From: Arthrobacter burdickii
Lineage (GTDB): Bacteria; Actinomycetota; Actinomycetes; Actinomycetales; Micrococcaceae
DNA length: 64,000 nt
Direction of reading: 5' to 3'
Assembly: GCF_030433645.1 (NCBI RefSeq)
Contig: NZ_JAROCG010000001.1
Location: 3,056,449-3,120,448, forward strand
The notes under the pieces are model-generated. The model had not been told where the DNA came from. It did no database searches and worked only from the letters and a program-made list of their open reading frames with translations. Each line of letters opens with the position of its first letter. Positions within the stretch are counted from its first letter, which is position 1. Position numbers and translations under genes: made by a program. Below are positions 9,764-17,908 of this stretch, one piece after another.

Positions 9764-10141
9764 CTAGGTCTGGTCGCGCTTCCGCTCGTCCCACTTGTCC
9801 TCCAGGCTGGACATGAATCCGGTCTTGCCACCGGACGCCGCCTTCGAGGGCTTGCCCATCGGCTGCCCTGCCTCCACCTGCCTGGACTTCGTGGTCGCGA
9901 AATACACTCCGCCGCCCATGATCAGGAAGCCGACCACCCCGATGAAGATGTTCTGGTAGACGATCCCTGCGAGAAGGACGAGGATTCCGGCGATCGTGAT
10001 GAGCGATCCGATGACGAGACGCCGGGTCGACATCGACTTCCGGGTGTCCGAGGCCATCGAGTGCGCGAATTTCGGATCGTCGGCATGCAACTGCTGTTCA
10101 AGCTGATCAAGCAACCTCTGCTCGTGTTCCGAGAGTGCCAT
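9764..10141 (-). CDS. DUF3040-type small membrane protein
   Basis: A 125-residue protein starting MALSEHEQRLLDQLEQQL, the hallmark of the actinobacterial DUF3040 family. After a soluble N-terminal helix come two adjacent hydrophobic segments (about residues 42-62 and 65-82) and a short basic/hydrophilic tail. Function is unknown in the family. ATG 10141 has AAGGAGG five to six bases upstream. It is a single-gene transcription unit with its own promoter and terminator. Confidence 0.88.
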   Translation of the reverse strand: MALSEHEQRLLDQLEQQLHADDPKFAHSMASDTRKSMSTRRLVIGSLITIAGILVLLAGIVYQNIFIGVVGFLIMGGGVYFATTKSRQVEAGQPMGKPSKAASGGKTGFMSSLEDKWDERKRDQT

Positions 10142-10285
10142 GACCGCCTCCTTGATATGGGTACCAACGTTCCTTCACCCCACCAACGTTTCGAACGCGG
10201 ACCAGGTTCCCGGCGGAAGGGTCATTGACCACGGGCTCCGGAGAAGAGATTTGCGTACTCCACGGCAGTTGGGCTACCGGGTTAA

Positions 10286-10313
10286 AGACTAGTTTGCTAC
10301 GGGGTAGGTGCAA
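10286..10313 (-). promoter_or_regulatory. Candidate promoter of the DUF3040-type gene
   Basis: On the minus strand TTGCAC (10313-10308) and TAGTCT (10291-10286) are separated by 16 bases and fit -35 and -10 elements. The resulting leader would be about 140 bases. It includes two direct copies of AACGTTGG near 10165 and 10186 whose role is unknown. Confidence 0.4.
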
Positions 10314-10371
10314 AGTCACAATGCGGGGTTGATTGGCCGTTCCGGCGAATGCTATTCGCCTTCGGATCGGC

Positions 10372-11724
10372 TCAACGGCGCGGTTTCCGTCCATCGTCCC
10401 CCCGCTGTGCCGGCGGCGCTCCCGGTGCCGATGGCACTCCCGCGCGGTTCGCCCCATCGGGCCCGGGATCGGGTCCATGGTTCCCCGCAGGGCGCTCGCC
10501 CGACCCGCCCGTTTGCCGTCTCCCCGAACGGGGAGACAGGAGGCCCGCTGGGACGACCCCTGCGTCCCCGAATTTCCGGTTTACGTCGTCCAGGGCGCGC
10601 TCGGCGATCCTCCAGTTGTCGTCCCGCCGGTCGATGGTCAGCTGCGTGGAGCCGTCCCCTCCGCTCTCGAGGGACTCGGCGCGCAGGCCGATCAGCCGGA
10701 CCGACATGGGACGCTCCCCCAGGGCTGCGAGGAGAGCTGTTGCTGCACCGTACAGGGCGTTCGCGCTGTCCACCGGCTCGTCGAGCCGCTTCGACCGGGT
10801 GAGCGTGGAGAAGTCCGCGTAGCGGAGCTTCAGCGAGACTCCCCCGGCGCGGTACCCGGAGGCCCGGAGCCGGGTCGCCGTGCGGTGGGCGAGCCTCAGA
10901 AGTTCCCGCCGCAGGACATCCGAATCGTCGACGTCGCGGGAGAACGTCTCCTCCGCGCCGATGCTCTTCTCCGGACGCGACACGACCACCCGCCGCGGGT
11001 CCCTTCCCCAGGCGAGGTGGTGGACGTGCTCGCCCGACACCCCGAGCAGCCTCTTGAGGGTGGGCAGGGGAGTATGGGCGACATCCTCGACGGTCCGGAT
11101 GCCGATCCGGGCGAGCACTTCCTGCGTCTTGGCGCCGACACCCCAGAGCGCGGATACGGGCAGCGTATGCAGATAGGCGACCGTCTGGTCCCCCGGAATC
11201 AGCAGGAGGCCATCGGGCTTGACCCGGGTCGAAGCGATCTTCGCGACGAACTTCGTGGTCGCAGCTCCCACGCTCGCGGTGATGCCGAGGGACGATCGGA
11301 TCTCGGCCCGGACCTGCTCGCCGATGGCGCGGGGTCCGCCGAGCCGCCGGATGGACCCGGAGACGTCGAGGAAGGCCTCGTCCACGCTCAGCTGCTCCAC
11401 CTCGGGGGTCACCGAACGGAAGATCTGCATGACCTGCCCCGATACCTCCGAGTACCGCGCGTGATGGGGCGGCAGGATGACGGCCGTGGGACACTGCCGC
11501 ATCGCGACGGCCATCGGCATGGCGGAGCGCACCCCGAATTTGCGCGCTTCATAGGAAGCGGACAGGACGACCGAGCGCCCCGACGGGGAACCGACGACGA
11601 CGGGCACGCCGCGCAGGTGGGGATGGTCGAGGAGTTCCACCGAGACGAAGAAGGCGTCCATGTCGATGTGCAGGATGGAGCACTCCGCGTGTTCAGCGAT
11701 CCTCGGTCCCTCGTCATTCGGCAC
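10372..11724 (-). CDS. dinB: DNA polymerase IV (Y-family, DinB)
   Basis: Error-prone translesion polymerase. The catalytic carboxylates are seen in HIDMDAFFVSVE near the N-terminus and SVDEAFLDVSG about 100 residues later. A helix-hairpin-helix stretch (ALWGVGAKTQEVLARIGI) and the little-finger domain follow, and the C-terminus is a basic, Gly/Pro-rich tail. The reading frame is open to 11832, but residues before 11724 look unlike the family. GTG 11724 is preferred because TACGAT lies six bases upstream, an arrangement repeated at other genes here. Alternatives are GTG 11730 and ATG 11781. It is divergent from the polyprenyl synthase gene. Confidence 0.92.
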   Translation of the reverse strand: MPNDEGPRIAEHAECSILHIDMDAFFVSVELLDHPHLRGVPVVVGSPSGRSVVLSASYEARKFGVRSAMPMAVAMRQCPTAVILPPHHARYSEVSGQVMQIFRSVTPEVEQLSVDEAFLDVSGSIRRLGGPRAIGEQVRAEIRSSLGITASVGAATTKFVAKIASTRVKPDGLLLIPGDQTVAYLHTLPVSALWGVGAKTQEVLARIGIRTVEDVAHTPLPTLKRLLGVSGEHVHHLAWGRDPRRVVVSRPEKSIGAEETFSRDVDDSDVLRRELLRLAHRTATRLRASGYRAGGVSLKLRYADFSTLTRSKRLDEPVDSANALYGAATALLAALGERPMSVRLIGLRAESLESGGDGSTQLTIDRRDDNWRIAERALDDVNRKFGDAGVVPAGLLSPRSGRRQTGGSGERPAGNHGPDPGPDGANRAGVPSAPGAPPAQRGDDGRKPRR

Positions 11725-11730
11725 GGACAC

Positions 11731-11736
11731 ATCGTA
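11731..11736 (-). promoter_or_regulatory. Candidate -10 of a leaderless dinB transcript
   Basis: TACGAT on the minus strand (TANNNT) is followed by six bases and then GTG at 11724, so transcription could start on the start codon. No ribosome binding site is visible there. No clear -35 is seen. Confidence 0.35.
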
Positions 11737-11904
11737 CGCAGCATCACTGACACCTCGGCCATCGGGCCCGTCCCCTGCCATCCCCCGACCTACCCGACCT
11801 GCCTCGCCTGCCGCATGGTCCTCGGAGCACACCGGGCGGCAGGACGTCCGGGCCCGCCGGATAGAGTGGACGAACCACGACCAGCCGAGCTGCCCGGGAG
11901 ATCC

Positions 11905-13029
11905 ATGCCGTCCGCACCTGCCACCCCCGACACGGGCGGATCCATCTCCGACATCGTCTCCGCCGAGCAGGACCGCTTCCGGTCCTCGCTCACGCAGACG
12001 ATCGAGGACTTCCTCACGGAGCAGCAGGAGGTGCTGGCGGGAATCTCCGACGAGTCCCTCCCCCTCATCTCGAGCATCGCCACCCTGACGAGGGGCGGCA
12101 AGAGGATGCGCGCGCTCCTGTGCTACTGGGGATGGCGGGCTGCGGGCGGATCACCGTCCGCCTCGGCGCCGGTCGTCGCCGGGACGGCGCTCGAGTTCTT
12201 CCAGGCGGCGGCACTGATCCATGACGACATCATCGACCGGTCGGACACGCGTCGGGGACGGCCGAGCGTCCACCGGCAGTTCACGGCCCGACACTCGGAC
12301 GCGGGCTGGCACCTCGACCCCGAGCGCTTCGGGGTGTCGGCGGCCATCCTGGCCGGAGACCTCTGCCTCGCCTTCAGCGAGGAGCTCTTCACGGCCTCGT
12401 GCGCGGATGCCGCGGGCAGTGCCGCCCGCACGATCTTCAACCGCATGCGCACCGAAGTGATGGCCGGGCAGTACCTCGACCTCCTGGAGGAGGCCGTCGG
12501 CCCGGACCAGGCACCGGCCGTCGCCGAGGAGCGCGCCCTCAACATCCTCCGGTTCAAGTCCGCCAAGTACTCGATGGAGCGTCCGCTCATGCTCGGCGGG
12601 GCGCTGGCCGGAGCGGACGACGCGGTGCTGCGGGCCTACTCCGCCTTCGCCCTTCCGCTCGGTGAGGCGTTCCAGCTCCGGGACGACGTCCTCGGCGTGT
12701 TCGGCGATCCGGAGGTGACCGGCAAGCCCGCGGGAGACGACCTCCGCGAAGGCAAGCGCACCTTCCTGATTGCGCGCGCCCTGGGGTCCAGCGGGAGCAA
12801 GGCCCGCGCCGGGATCAATGCGATGCTCGGCGACACCTCCCTGGACGACGCCGGAGTCGGGAGGCTGCGCGGCCTGATCGTCGAGAGCGGCGCGCTGGCC
12901 CACACCGAGCGACTCATCGCGGAGAAGTCGGAGGAGGCGTTCTCGGCTCTGGCCGGGCTCGGGATCGACGCCGTGTCCAGGCGCGCACTGCACCTGCTGG
13001 CGGAAGCGGCGGTCACCCGGACCGCATAG
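11905..13029 (+). CDS. Polyprenyl (geranylgeranyl-type) diphosphate synthase
   Basis: Trans-isoprenyl diphosphate synthase that condenses isopentenyl diphosphate with allylic diphosphates to make C20 or longer chains for quinones, carotenoids or lipid carriers. The first Asp-rich motif is IHDDIID (residues about 105-111) and the second is QLRDDVLG (around 260). Length is 374 residues. ATG 11905 is preceded by GGGAG. An upstream TAGAGT (11862-11867) could be the -10. Synteny with M. tuberculosis idsA2 (Rv2173), next to the Rv2175c and pknL genes, supports an IdsA-type enzyme, but product chain length cannot be read from sequence. Confidence 0.9.
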   Translation: MPSAPATPDTGGSISDIVSAEQDRFRSSLTQTIEDFLTEQQEVLAGISDESLPLISSIATLTRGGKRMRALLCYWGWRAAGGSPSASAPVVAGTALEFFQAAALIHDDIIDRSDTRRGRPSVHRQFTARHSDAGWHLDPERFGVSAAILAGDLCLAFSEELFTASCADAAGSAARTIFNRMRTEVMAGQYLDLLEEAVGPDQAPAVAEERALNILRFKSAKYSMERPLMLGGALAGADDAVLRAYSAFALPLGEAFQLRDDVLGVFGDPEVTGKPAGDDLREGKRTFLIARALGSSGSKARAGINAMLGDTSLDDAGVGRLRGLIVESGALAHTERLIAEKSEEAFSALAGLGIDAVSRRALHLLAEAAVTRTA

Positions 13030-13083
13030 ACGCAGCGCCGGCCGACCCGAGGCAGGACCTCCGCACCGGCGAGGCAGGACCTC

Positions 13084-13437
13084 CTACCAGGCGGCTGCCT
13101 GGGCGCGACGCCGGATCTCGGTCTTCCGCCCCTCGCGGAGCGCATCGATCGGACGGCCCGGAAGGGATTCGTCATCGGTGTAGAGCCAGCGGATGATGTC
13201 CTCATCGCCGTAGCCGGAGTCCGCCAGGACGACGACGGTCCCCCGCAGGCTGTCGAGGACATCGCCGTCGACCAGGAAATCGGCGGGCACGCTGCGGACG
13301 TTGCGCTCTCCGATCCGCACGCTGACCAGGGACCGCTCGCTGATGAGCGAGTGCACCCTGGTGATCGGCAGATCAAGGGCCTCGGCCACCTCCGGGAGGT
13401 TGAGCCAGGCCGGGACGAGTTGTTCGAGTTCAGTCAC
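13084..13437 (-). CDS. Rv2175c-like DNA-binding protein
   Basis: Small (117-residue) cytoplasmic protein with an N-terminal winged-helix-like segment (WLNLPEVAEALDLPITRVH) and the family stretch VLADSGYGDEDIIRWLYTDD. In M. tuberculosis the homologue Rv2175c lies beside pknL and is a substrate of that kinase; here a PASTA kinase gene is 2 kb away. The frame stays open to 13617, but the first 60 residues of that version look random, so GTG 13437 is chosen. No strong ribosome binding site precedes it. The target DNA is unknown. Confidence 0.82.
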   Translation of the reverse strand: MTELEQLVPAWLNLPEVAEALDLPITRVHSLISERSLVSVRIGERNVRSVPADFLVDGDVLDSLRGTVVVLADSGYGDEDIIRWLYTDDESLPGRPIDALREGRKTEIRRRAQAAAW

Positions 13438-13741
13438 CGTCCAAGCGTGCCATGCTCCGGCAGCCAACTCCACTTGAGGGGCCGTGCGGCATGCGCAGCC
13501 CGGCCGGAGATCCGACCGACGCCCGAGCACTCCCCCAGCGACACGCCGGGCGGAGGGTTCCGCGTTTTCTGCACCCCTTGTGCTACTCCCTTTTTCGTGT
13601 AGATTCACAGGAGTCACACAAGTAACAGTATCAACAGGAAACTCACCAGCATCATCAGCACGTGCAGGTACCCGGCCACGACCAGCTCTTCGGGTACATG
13701 CGTCCGCGCGGACTCAGCCGCCAACAGACGAGGAACGAAAC
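13438..13741 (+). promoter_or_regulatory. Upstream region of the LysM transglycosylase, with candidate promoter
   Basis: This 304-base interval between divergent genes holds a plausible promoter, TTGTGC (13578-13583) and TAGATT (13600-13605), spaced by 16 bases. That gives a leader of about 130 bases. Actinobacterial wall hydrolases are often under a c-di-AMP riboswitch, but I could not match its conserved core here. The ribosome binding site AGGA precedes ATG 13742. Confidence 0.4.
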
Positions 13742-15304
13742 ATGACTGCCCAGCGATCGAATGCACCGCTGAACGGGAACCGCCGGAAGGTTGCCGGCGC
13801 ACGCCCGCGCGGCCTGAACGTCGCCGTGACCACCGCCGCCCTGCCCGCGGTGATTCTCTCTTCCGTCGCCCTCGCCCAACCGGCGTCGGCAGCCCCCGCC
13901 CCGCAGACATCCTCCGCCCGGCACTTCGCAGCAGCGGCAGTGACCCTTCCGTCGCGTGCAGTCGTGCCTGCAGCCCTCGTCGCCGGCCAGGTACCGGCAC
14001 GGAACATCGCCATCTCGGCGCAGACCGTCCCCAGCGAGTACACGATCAAGCCGGGCGACACGATCGGGGCGATCGCCAAGCGCTACGGCCTGTCCACGGA
14101 CGCGGTCCTCAAGCTCAACGGCATGACCACGCGCACCATCATCTACCCCGGCCGGAAGATCCGGCTGACAGGCAGCGCGCCTGCGGCCACGCCCGCTCCC
14201 GCCCCGGCCGCTCCCTCCTCGGGGACGACCTACGTCGTGAAGCCCGGCGACACGCTGGGCGCCATCGCCGCCCGCAACGGCGTCAGCCTGCAGAGCGTCC
14301 TCACGGCCAACAACCTCTCGCTCACCTCGACCATCTACCCCGGGCAGAAGATCCGCCTCTCGGGTGCGAGCCAGGCTCCTGCGCCCGTCAAGCCGGCACC
14401 CGCGCCCGTCAAGCCGGCGCCCGCGCCCGCGCCCGCTGTCAGTACCTACACGGTCAAGGCCGGCGATACGCTGGGCGCCATCGCCGCCCGCAACGGTGTC
14501 AGCCTGCAGAGCCTCCTCACGGCCAACAACCTCTCGCTCACCTCGACCATCTACCCGGGGCAGACGCTCAAGCTCACCGCCGTCACCACCCAGCCGACGC
14601 CGCCGAAGGCGACCCAGCCCGCACCCGCACCCGCACCCGCCTCCTACACGGTGAAGGCCGGTGACACGCTCGGTGCCATCGCATCCCGTAACGGTGTCAG
14701 CCTCTCGGCCCTGCTCGCTGCCAACAGGATGACGACGGCCACGGTCATCTACCCCGGGCAGAAACTCATCCTCCCGGGCAAGGACACCACAGCGGCTCCG
14801 GCTCCCGCTCCCTCCGACCTCGTCCCCTCGACCTTCCTCGGCTACACCTACCCCGACAGGGTCGTTGCCGACGCGAACGCCAACAAGGCACTGCTCAACT
14901 CACTCCCCGCGCCCTCGCCCGCGGAGATGAAGCAGATCGTCGCCGACACCGCCCGCTCCATGGGCGTCGATCCCAGCCTCGCGCTCGCCTTCGCCCACCA
15001 GGAGTCGGGGTTCAACCAGCGGGCGGTCTCTCCTGCGAATGCCATCGGCACGATGCAGGTCATCCCCTCCTCCGGGGAGTGGGCGAGCGACCTCGTCGGC
15101 CGCAAGCTGAACCTCCTCGATCCGTACGACAACGCGACGGCGGGCATCGCGATCATCCGCTCGCTGGTGCGCACCAGCCCGTCCCTGGACATCGCCATCG
15201 CCTCGTACTACCAGGGCCAGTACTCGGTGCAGACCCGGGGGATGTTCGAGGACACCAAGCAGTACGTCGCGTCCATCAAGGCCCACCAGAAGAACTTCCG
15301 GTAG
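13742..15304 (+). CDS. Secreted LysM lytic transglycosylase
   Basis: Exported peptidoglycan-cleaving enzyme of 520 residues. A basic N-terminus and hydrophobic core ending in AQPASA/APAPQ form a signal peptide (cleavage near residue 58). Four LysM repeats follow (about 99-142, 163-206, 235-278 and 301-344; each begins Y(T/V)(I/V)K.GDT.GAIA), joined by Pro/Ala-rich linkers. A C-terminal SLT domain (about 397-520) has the catalytic Glu in HQESGF (about residue 421). LysM copies 2 and 3 are nearly identical, which suggests recent duplication. The start is ATG 13742 with AGGA upstream. It probably acts in wall remodelling together with the kinase-controlled machinery next door. Confidence 0.93.
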   Translation: MTAQRSNAPLNGNRRKVAGARPRGLNVAVTTAALPAVILSSVALAQPASAAPAPQTSSARHFAAAAVTLPSRAVVPAALVAGQVPARNIAISAQTVPSEYTIKPGDTIGAIAKRYGLSTDAVLKLNGMTTRTIIYPGRKIRLTGSAPAATPAPAPAAPSSGTTYVVKPGDTLGAIAARNGVSLQSVLTANNLSLTSTIYPGQKIRLSGASQAPAPVKPAPAPVKPAPAPAPAVSTYTVKAGDTLGAIAARNGVSLQSLLTANNLSLTSTIYPGQTLKLTAVTTQPTPPKATQPAPAPAPASYTVKAGDTLGAIASRNGVSLSALLAANRMTTATVIYPGQKLILPGKDTTAAPAPAPSDLVPSTFLGYTYPDRVVADANANKALLNSLPAPSPAEMKQIVADTARSMGVDPSLALAFAHQESGFNQRAVSPANAIGTMQVIPSSGEWASDLVGRKLNLLDPYDNATAGIAIIRSLVRTSPSLDIAIASYYQGQYSVQTRGMFEDTKQYVASIKAHQKNFR

Positions 15305-15381
15305 GACCGGCCACTCCTCGGCCCGGCGGCGCCCGGCAGGCACGGGTCCTACCGCGCGCCGGTGGAATGCGGGATGGTACG

Positions 15382-15412
15382 GGGGCGGGATCGCGTGGTG
15401 GTCCCGCCCCTT
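15382..15412 (+). terminator. Hairpin terminator after the LysM gene
   Basis: GGGGCGGGA (15382-15390) and TCCCGCCCC (15402-15410) form a 9-bp stem with an 11-base loop, 78 bases past the stop. Only two T residues follow, so efficiency is uncertain. Confidence 0.55.
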
Positions 15413-15426
15413 CTGCCGCGCGCGCT

Positions 15427-15432
15427 TAGTAT
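15427..15432 (+). promoter_or_regulatory. Candidate -10 of a leaderless kinase transcript
   Basis: TAGTAT lies six bases before GTG 15439 (three before ATG 15436), and no Shine-Dalgarno sequence is visible. The geometry equals that at aroG, where TAGAAT is six bases before the GTG. Confidence 0.4.
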
Positions 15433-15435
15433 CGG

Positions 15436-17787
15436 ATGGTGCACCAGCAACGGAAGGATCCGCTCGAGGGCGCGACCGTCGACGGGCGATACGTCGTCCA
15501 GTCGCGGTTGGCCCGCGGCGGCATGTCCACCGTCTACCTGGCGACGGACCGCCGGCTGGACCGCCGCGTCGCGCTCAAGGTCCTGTATCCGCACCTCGCG
15601 GACGAGCCGGGCTTCGTCGACCGCTTCGAGCAGGAGGCGAAGTCGGCCGCGCGCCTGTCCCATCCCCGTGTCGTCGGAGTCCTCGACCAGGGCGTGGACA
15701 CCATCGGCGGCCAGGCGGTCGCCTACCTCGTGATGGAGTACGTCCCCGGCAGGACGCTGCGGGATGTGCTGCGCGAGCACGGCCGCCTTCCTCCCCGCCG
15801 TGCGCTGGACCTGCTGGATGCCGTCGTCGAAGGGCTCGCGGCGGCCCACGAGGCCGGCTTGATCCACCGCGACGTCAAACCGGAGAACGTCCTCCTGTCC
15901 GATGGCGGGCAGGTGAAGATCGCCGACTTCGGCCTCGCACGCGCGGTGTCGGCGACCACAGGAACGGCCACCCTCGTCGGCACGGCGGCCTACCTCTCCC
16001 CCGAGCTGGTGCTCGGCAGGCCGGCGGAAGCCCAGAGCGACATCTACTCGACGGGCGTCCTGCTCTTCGAACTCCTGACGGGCCACCAGCCCTTCACGGG
16101 CGAGACGCCCATCCAGGTGGCGATCCAGCACGCGCAGTCGGAGGTGCCCGCCCCGTCCGTGCTGCTCCCCGGACTGGCGCCGGACATCGACGAGCTCGTC
16201 CAGTGGTGCACCTCGCGGGACCCGGAGGACCGCCCGGTCGACGGCTCGGCCCTGCTCGGCGAACTGCGCCACATCCGGCAGACCCTGACCGACGAAGAAC
16301 TCGACTTCGCGCCCGCAGCTGCCCCCTCCCCTGCGCTCCACCAGGACCAGCTCACGGCGACGGTGGTTCCGCGGCTCCCGGACGACGGGCGGACCGAGGC
16401 GCTCTCCCGGCGTGACCTCGGAGGCGACGACGCTGCCTCCCCGCCGGGATCGACGGACGTGCTGCCGCTTGCAGCCCACGACAACGCCACCAGTGTGATC
16501 CGCCGGGACTCCAACTCCACGAGGGTGTTCGGCGCGGTGCCGGCAGTGCCACCGATGCCGTCCTCGCCGCCCGCCGCATCCGGCACGGGCGCGTTTGCCG
16601 GTGGGATCCCGCGCAGGACCGCAGAGGGCACCCGCCTCGGCAGCAGCGTCGACGAGGAGGGCTTCGACGAGGACGGGGTCTACGAGGAGGGCTTCGACGA
16701 GGACGGGTTCGACGAGGACGGGTTCGACGACGGTCCCGGAGAGGGCGGCCCTGCCGACGAACAGCACCGCCACGGCTCCGCAGCATCCACCGGCGCCCGT
16801 CCCACGGGTGGCAGGACGGGGAGCACCGTCCGCCCGCCGTCCAGGAGGCAGCAGGCGCGGCAGGCCCAACGACCGCAGAACACACTGCACGGACGGACTG
16901 CCCGGCGCTCAGTGCGGCTGCTCGTGGTCCTCCTCGTGCTCCTCGCGGGCCTCGCCGCCGCGGCCGGCTGGTTCTTCGGGGCCGGCCCGGGAGGTGTTGT
17001 CTCACTGCCGGACGTCGCCGACGTCCCGCTCGCAACGGCGCGGGCCGCACTGGACGAGGAAGGGATCGCGTCGCTGTCCACCGAGGAGGTCTTCGACGAG
17101 AACGTGCTGCCGGGCCTGGTGATCGGCACCGACCCCGCAGCATCCTCCGAGATCCGACGGTTCGAGCGGGTCCACGTCATCGTGTCGAAGGGGCCCGAAC
17201 TGTTCCGGGTTCCCGACCTGCTCGGCGGGACGCAGATCACGGCGGCTGCCGAACTGGGAGCGGCCGGCTTCGCGGTGGGAACCATCGAGGAGCAGTACGA
17301 CGAGTCGGTGGCTGCAGGGATCATCGTCCGGCAGGTACCCGAGCAGGGCGCCGAGCGGCGCCGCGGCTCCGCCGTGGACCTGGTCGTCTCGCTCGGCCCC
17401 GAGCCTGTCGCCGTCCCGGACGTCACGGGCCTCCCCGAGCAGGAAGCCGTCGCGGCGGTGGAGCAGGCGGGGCTGGAGGCGGTCCTGGACGACGCCGCCG
17501 AGTACAGCCGCACCGTGCCCGCCGGCGCCGTCCTCGGACAGAGCCCCTCGGGCGAGGTGCAGCGGGGAACGCGCATCACCCTGACGCTGTCCAAGGGGCC
17601 ACGCATGGTCCGGGTCCCCAACGTCTTCTCGCTTCCCGAGGGTCGGGCTGTCGCGGCCCTCGAGGCTGCCGGCTTCACCGTGCAGGTGGACTACACCTTC
17701 GGCAGCGCCGTCCTCGGCCTCGTGGCCGGACAGAGTCCGACGGGCGACCAGCCCGAAGGGACGACGATCCGTATCACCGTCACCTGA
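15436..17787 (+). CDS. Membrane Ser/Thr protein kinase with four PASTA domains (PknB/PknL/Stk type)
   Basis: Transmembrane Hanks-type kinase, 783 residues. The cytoplasmic kinase domain (about 19-280) has the glycine loop ARGGMSTVYLA, the Lys in VALKVL (about 49), HRDVKPEN (catalytic Asp about 146) and DFGLA. A juxtamembrane linker of about 200 residues follows and includes an acidic repeat (about 404-433). One membrane helix (about 493-516) leads to four extracellular PASTA domains that in this family bind muropeptides or lipid II. The start is ATG 15436 or GTG 15439. Synteny points to M. tuberculosis PknL, but PknL lacks PASTA domains, so a specific name is withheld. It ends at a strong bidirectional terminator. 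Confidence 0.93.
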   Translation: MVHQQRKDPLEGATVDGRYVVQSRLARGGMSTVYLATDRRLDRRVALKVLYPHLADEPGFVDRFEQEAKSAARLSHPRVVGVLDQGVDTIGGQAVAYLVMEYVPGRTLRDVLREHGRLPPRRALDLLDAVVEGLAAAHEAGLIHRDVKPENVLLSDGGQVKIADFGLARAVSATTGTATLVGTAAYLSPELVLGRPAEAQSDIYSTGVLLFELLTGHQPFTGETPIQVAIQHAQSEVPAPSVLLPGLAPDIDELVQWCTSRDPEDRPVDGSALLGELRHIRQTLTDEELDFAPAAAPSPALHQDQLTATVVPRLPDDGRTEALSRRDLGGDDAASPPGSTDVLPLAAHDNATSVIRRDSNSTRVFGAVPAVPPMPSSPPAASGTGAFAGGIPRRTAEGTRLGSSVDEEGFDEDGVYEEGFDEDGFDEDGFDDGPGEGGPADEQHRHGSAASTGARPTGGRTGSTVRPPSRRQQARQAQRPQNTLHGRTARRSVRLLVVLLVLLAGLAAAAGWFFGAGPGGVVSLPDVADVPLATARAALDEEGIASLSTEEVFDENVLPGLVIGTDPAASSEIRRFERVHVIVSKGPELFRVPDLLGGTQITAAAELGAAGFAVGTIEEQYDESVAAGIIVRQVPEQGAERRRGSAVDLVVSLGPEPVAVPDVTGLPEQEAVAAVEQAGLEAVLDDAAEYSRTVPAGAVLGQSPSGEVQRGTRITLTLSKGPRMVRVPNVFSLPEGRAVAALEAAGFTVQVDYTFGSAVLGLVAGQSPTGDQPEGTTIRITVT
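16651..16732 (+). repeat. Acidic coding repeats in the kinase linker
   Basis: Degenerate units reading (D/E)EGFDEDG, built on a 15-bp core GACGAGGACGGGTTC, encode an Asp/Glu/Gly/Phe-rich segment between kinase and membrane helix. All units keep the frame. Confidence 0.7.
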
Positions 17788-17845
17788 CCCGGGCTACTCC
17801 GTGATCGGGGGCCCCGCCATCCGGGACACCGAAGCCATCCGGGAC

Positions 17846-17880
17846 ACCGAAGGCGGCTACCAGGGGTAGCCGCCTTCGGT
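17846..17880. terminator. Bidirectional terminator between the kinase gene and aroG
   Basis: Perfect 16-bp inverted repeat (17846-17861 and 17865-17880) with a three-base loop, between two convergent genes. Directly before it an 18-base sequence starting CCATCCGGGACACC is duplicated in tandem (17817-17834 and 17835-17852), and the second copy runs into the stem. Confidence 0.85.
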
Positions 17881-17908
17881 GCACCGTGCTTGAACGGAAA
17901 CGGGTGGG

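Noticed and set aside
11052..11904. Long N-terminal extension of the polyprenyl synthase frame (open back to 10333)
   Set aside because: It runs antisense through dinB, and a ribosome binding site with ATG at 11905 gives the normal family length.
13438..13741. c-di-AMP (ydaO-type) riboswitch upstream of the LysM transglycosylase
   Set aside because: Expected from relatives, but the conserved core and paired stems could not be matched by eye. A covariance-model scan would decide.
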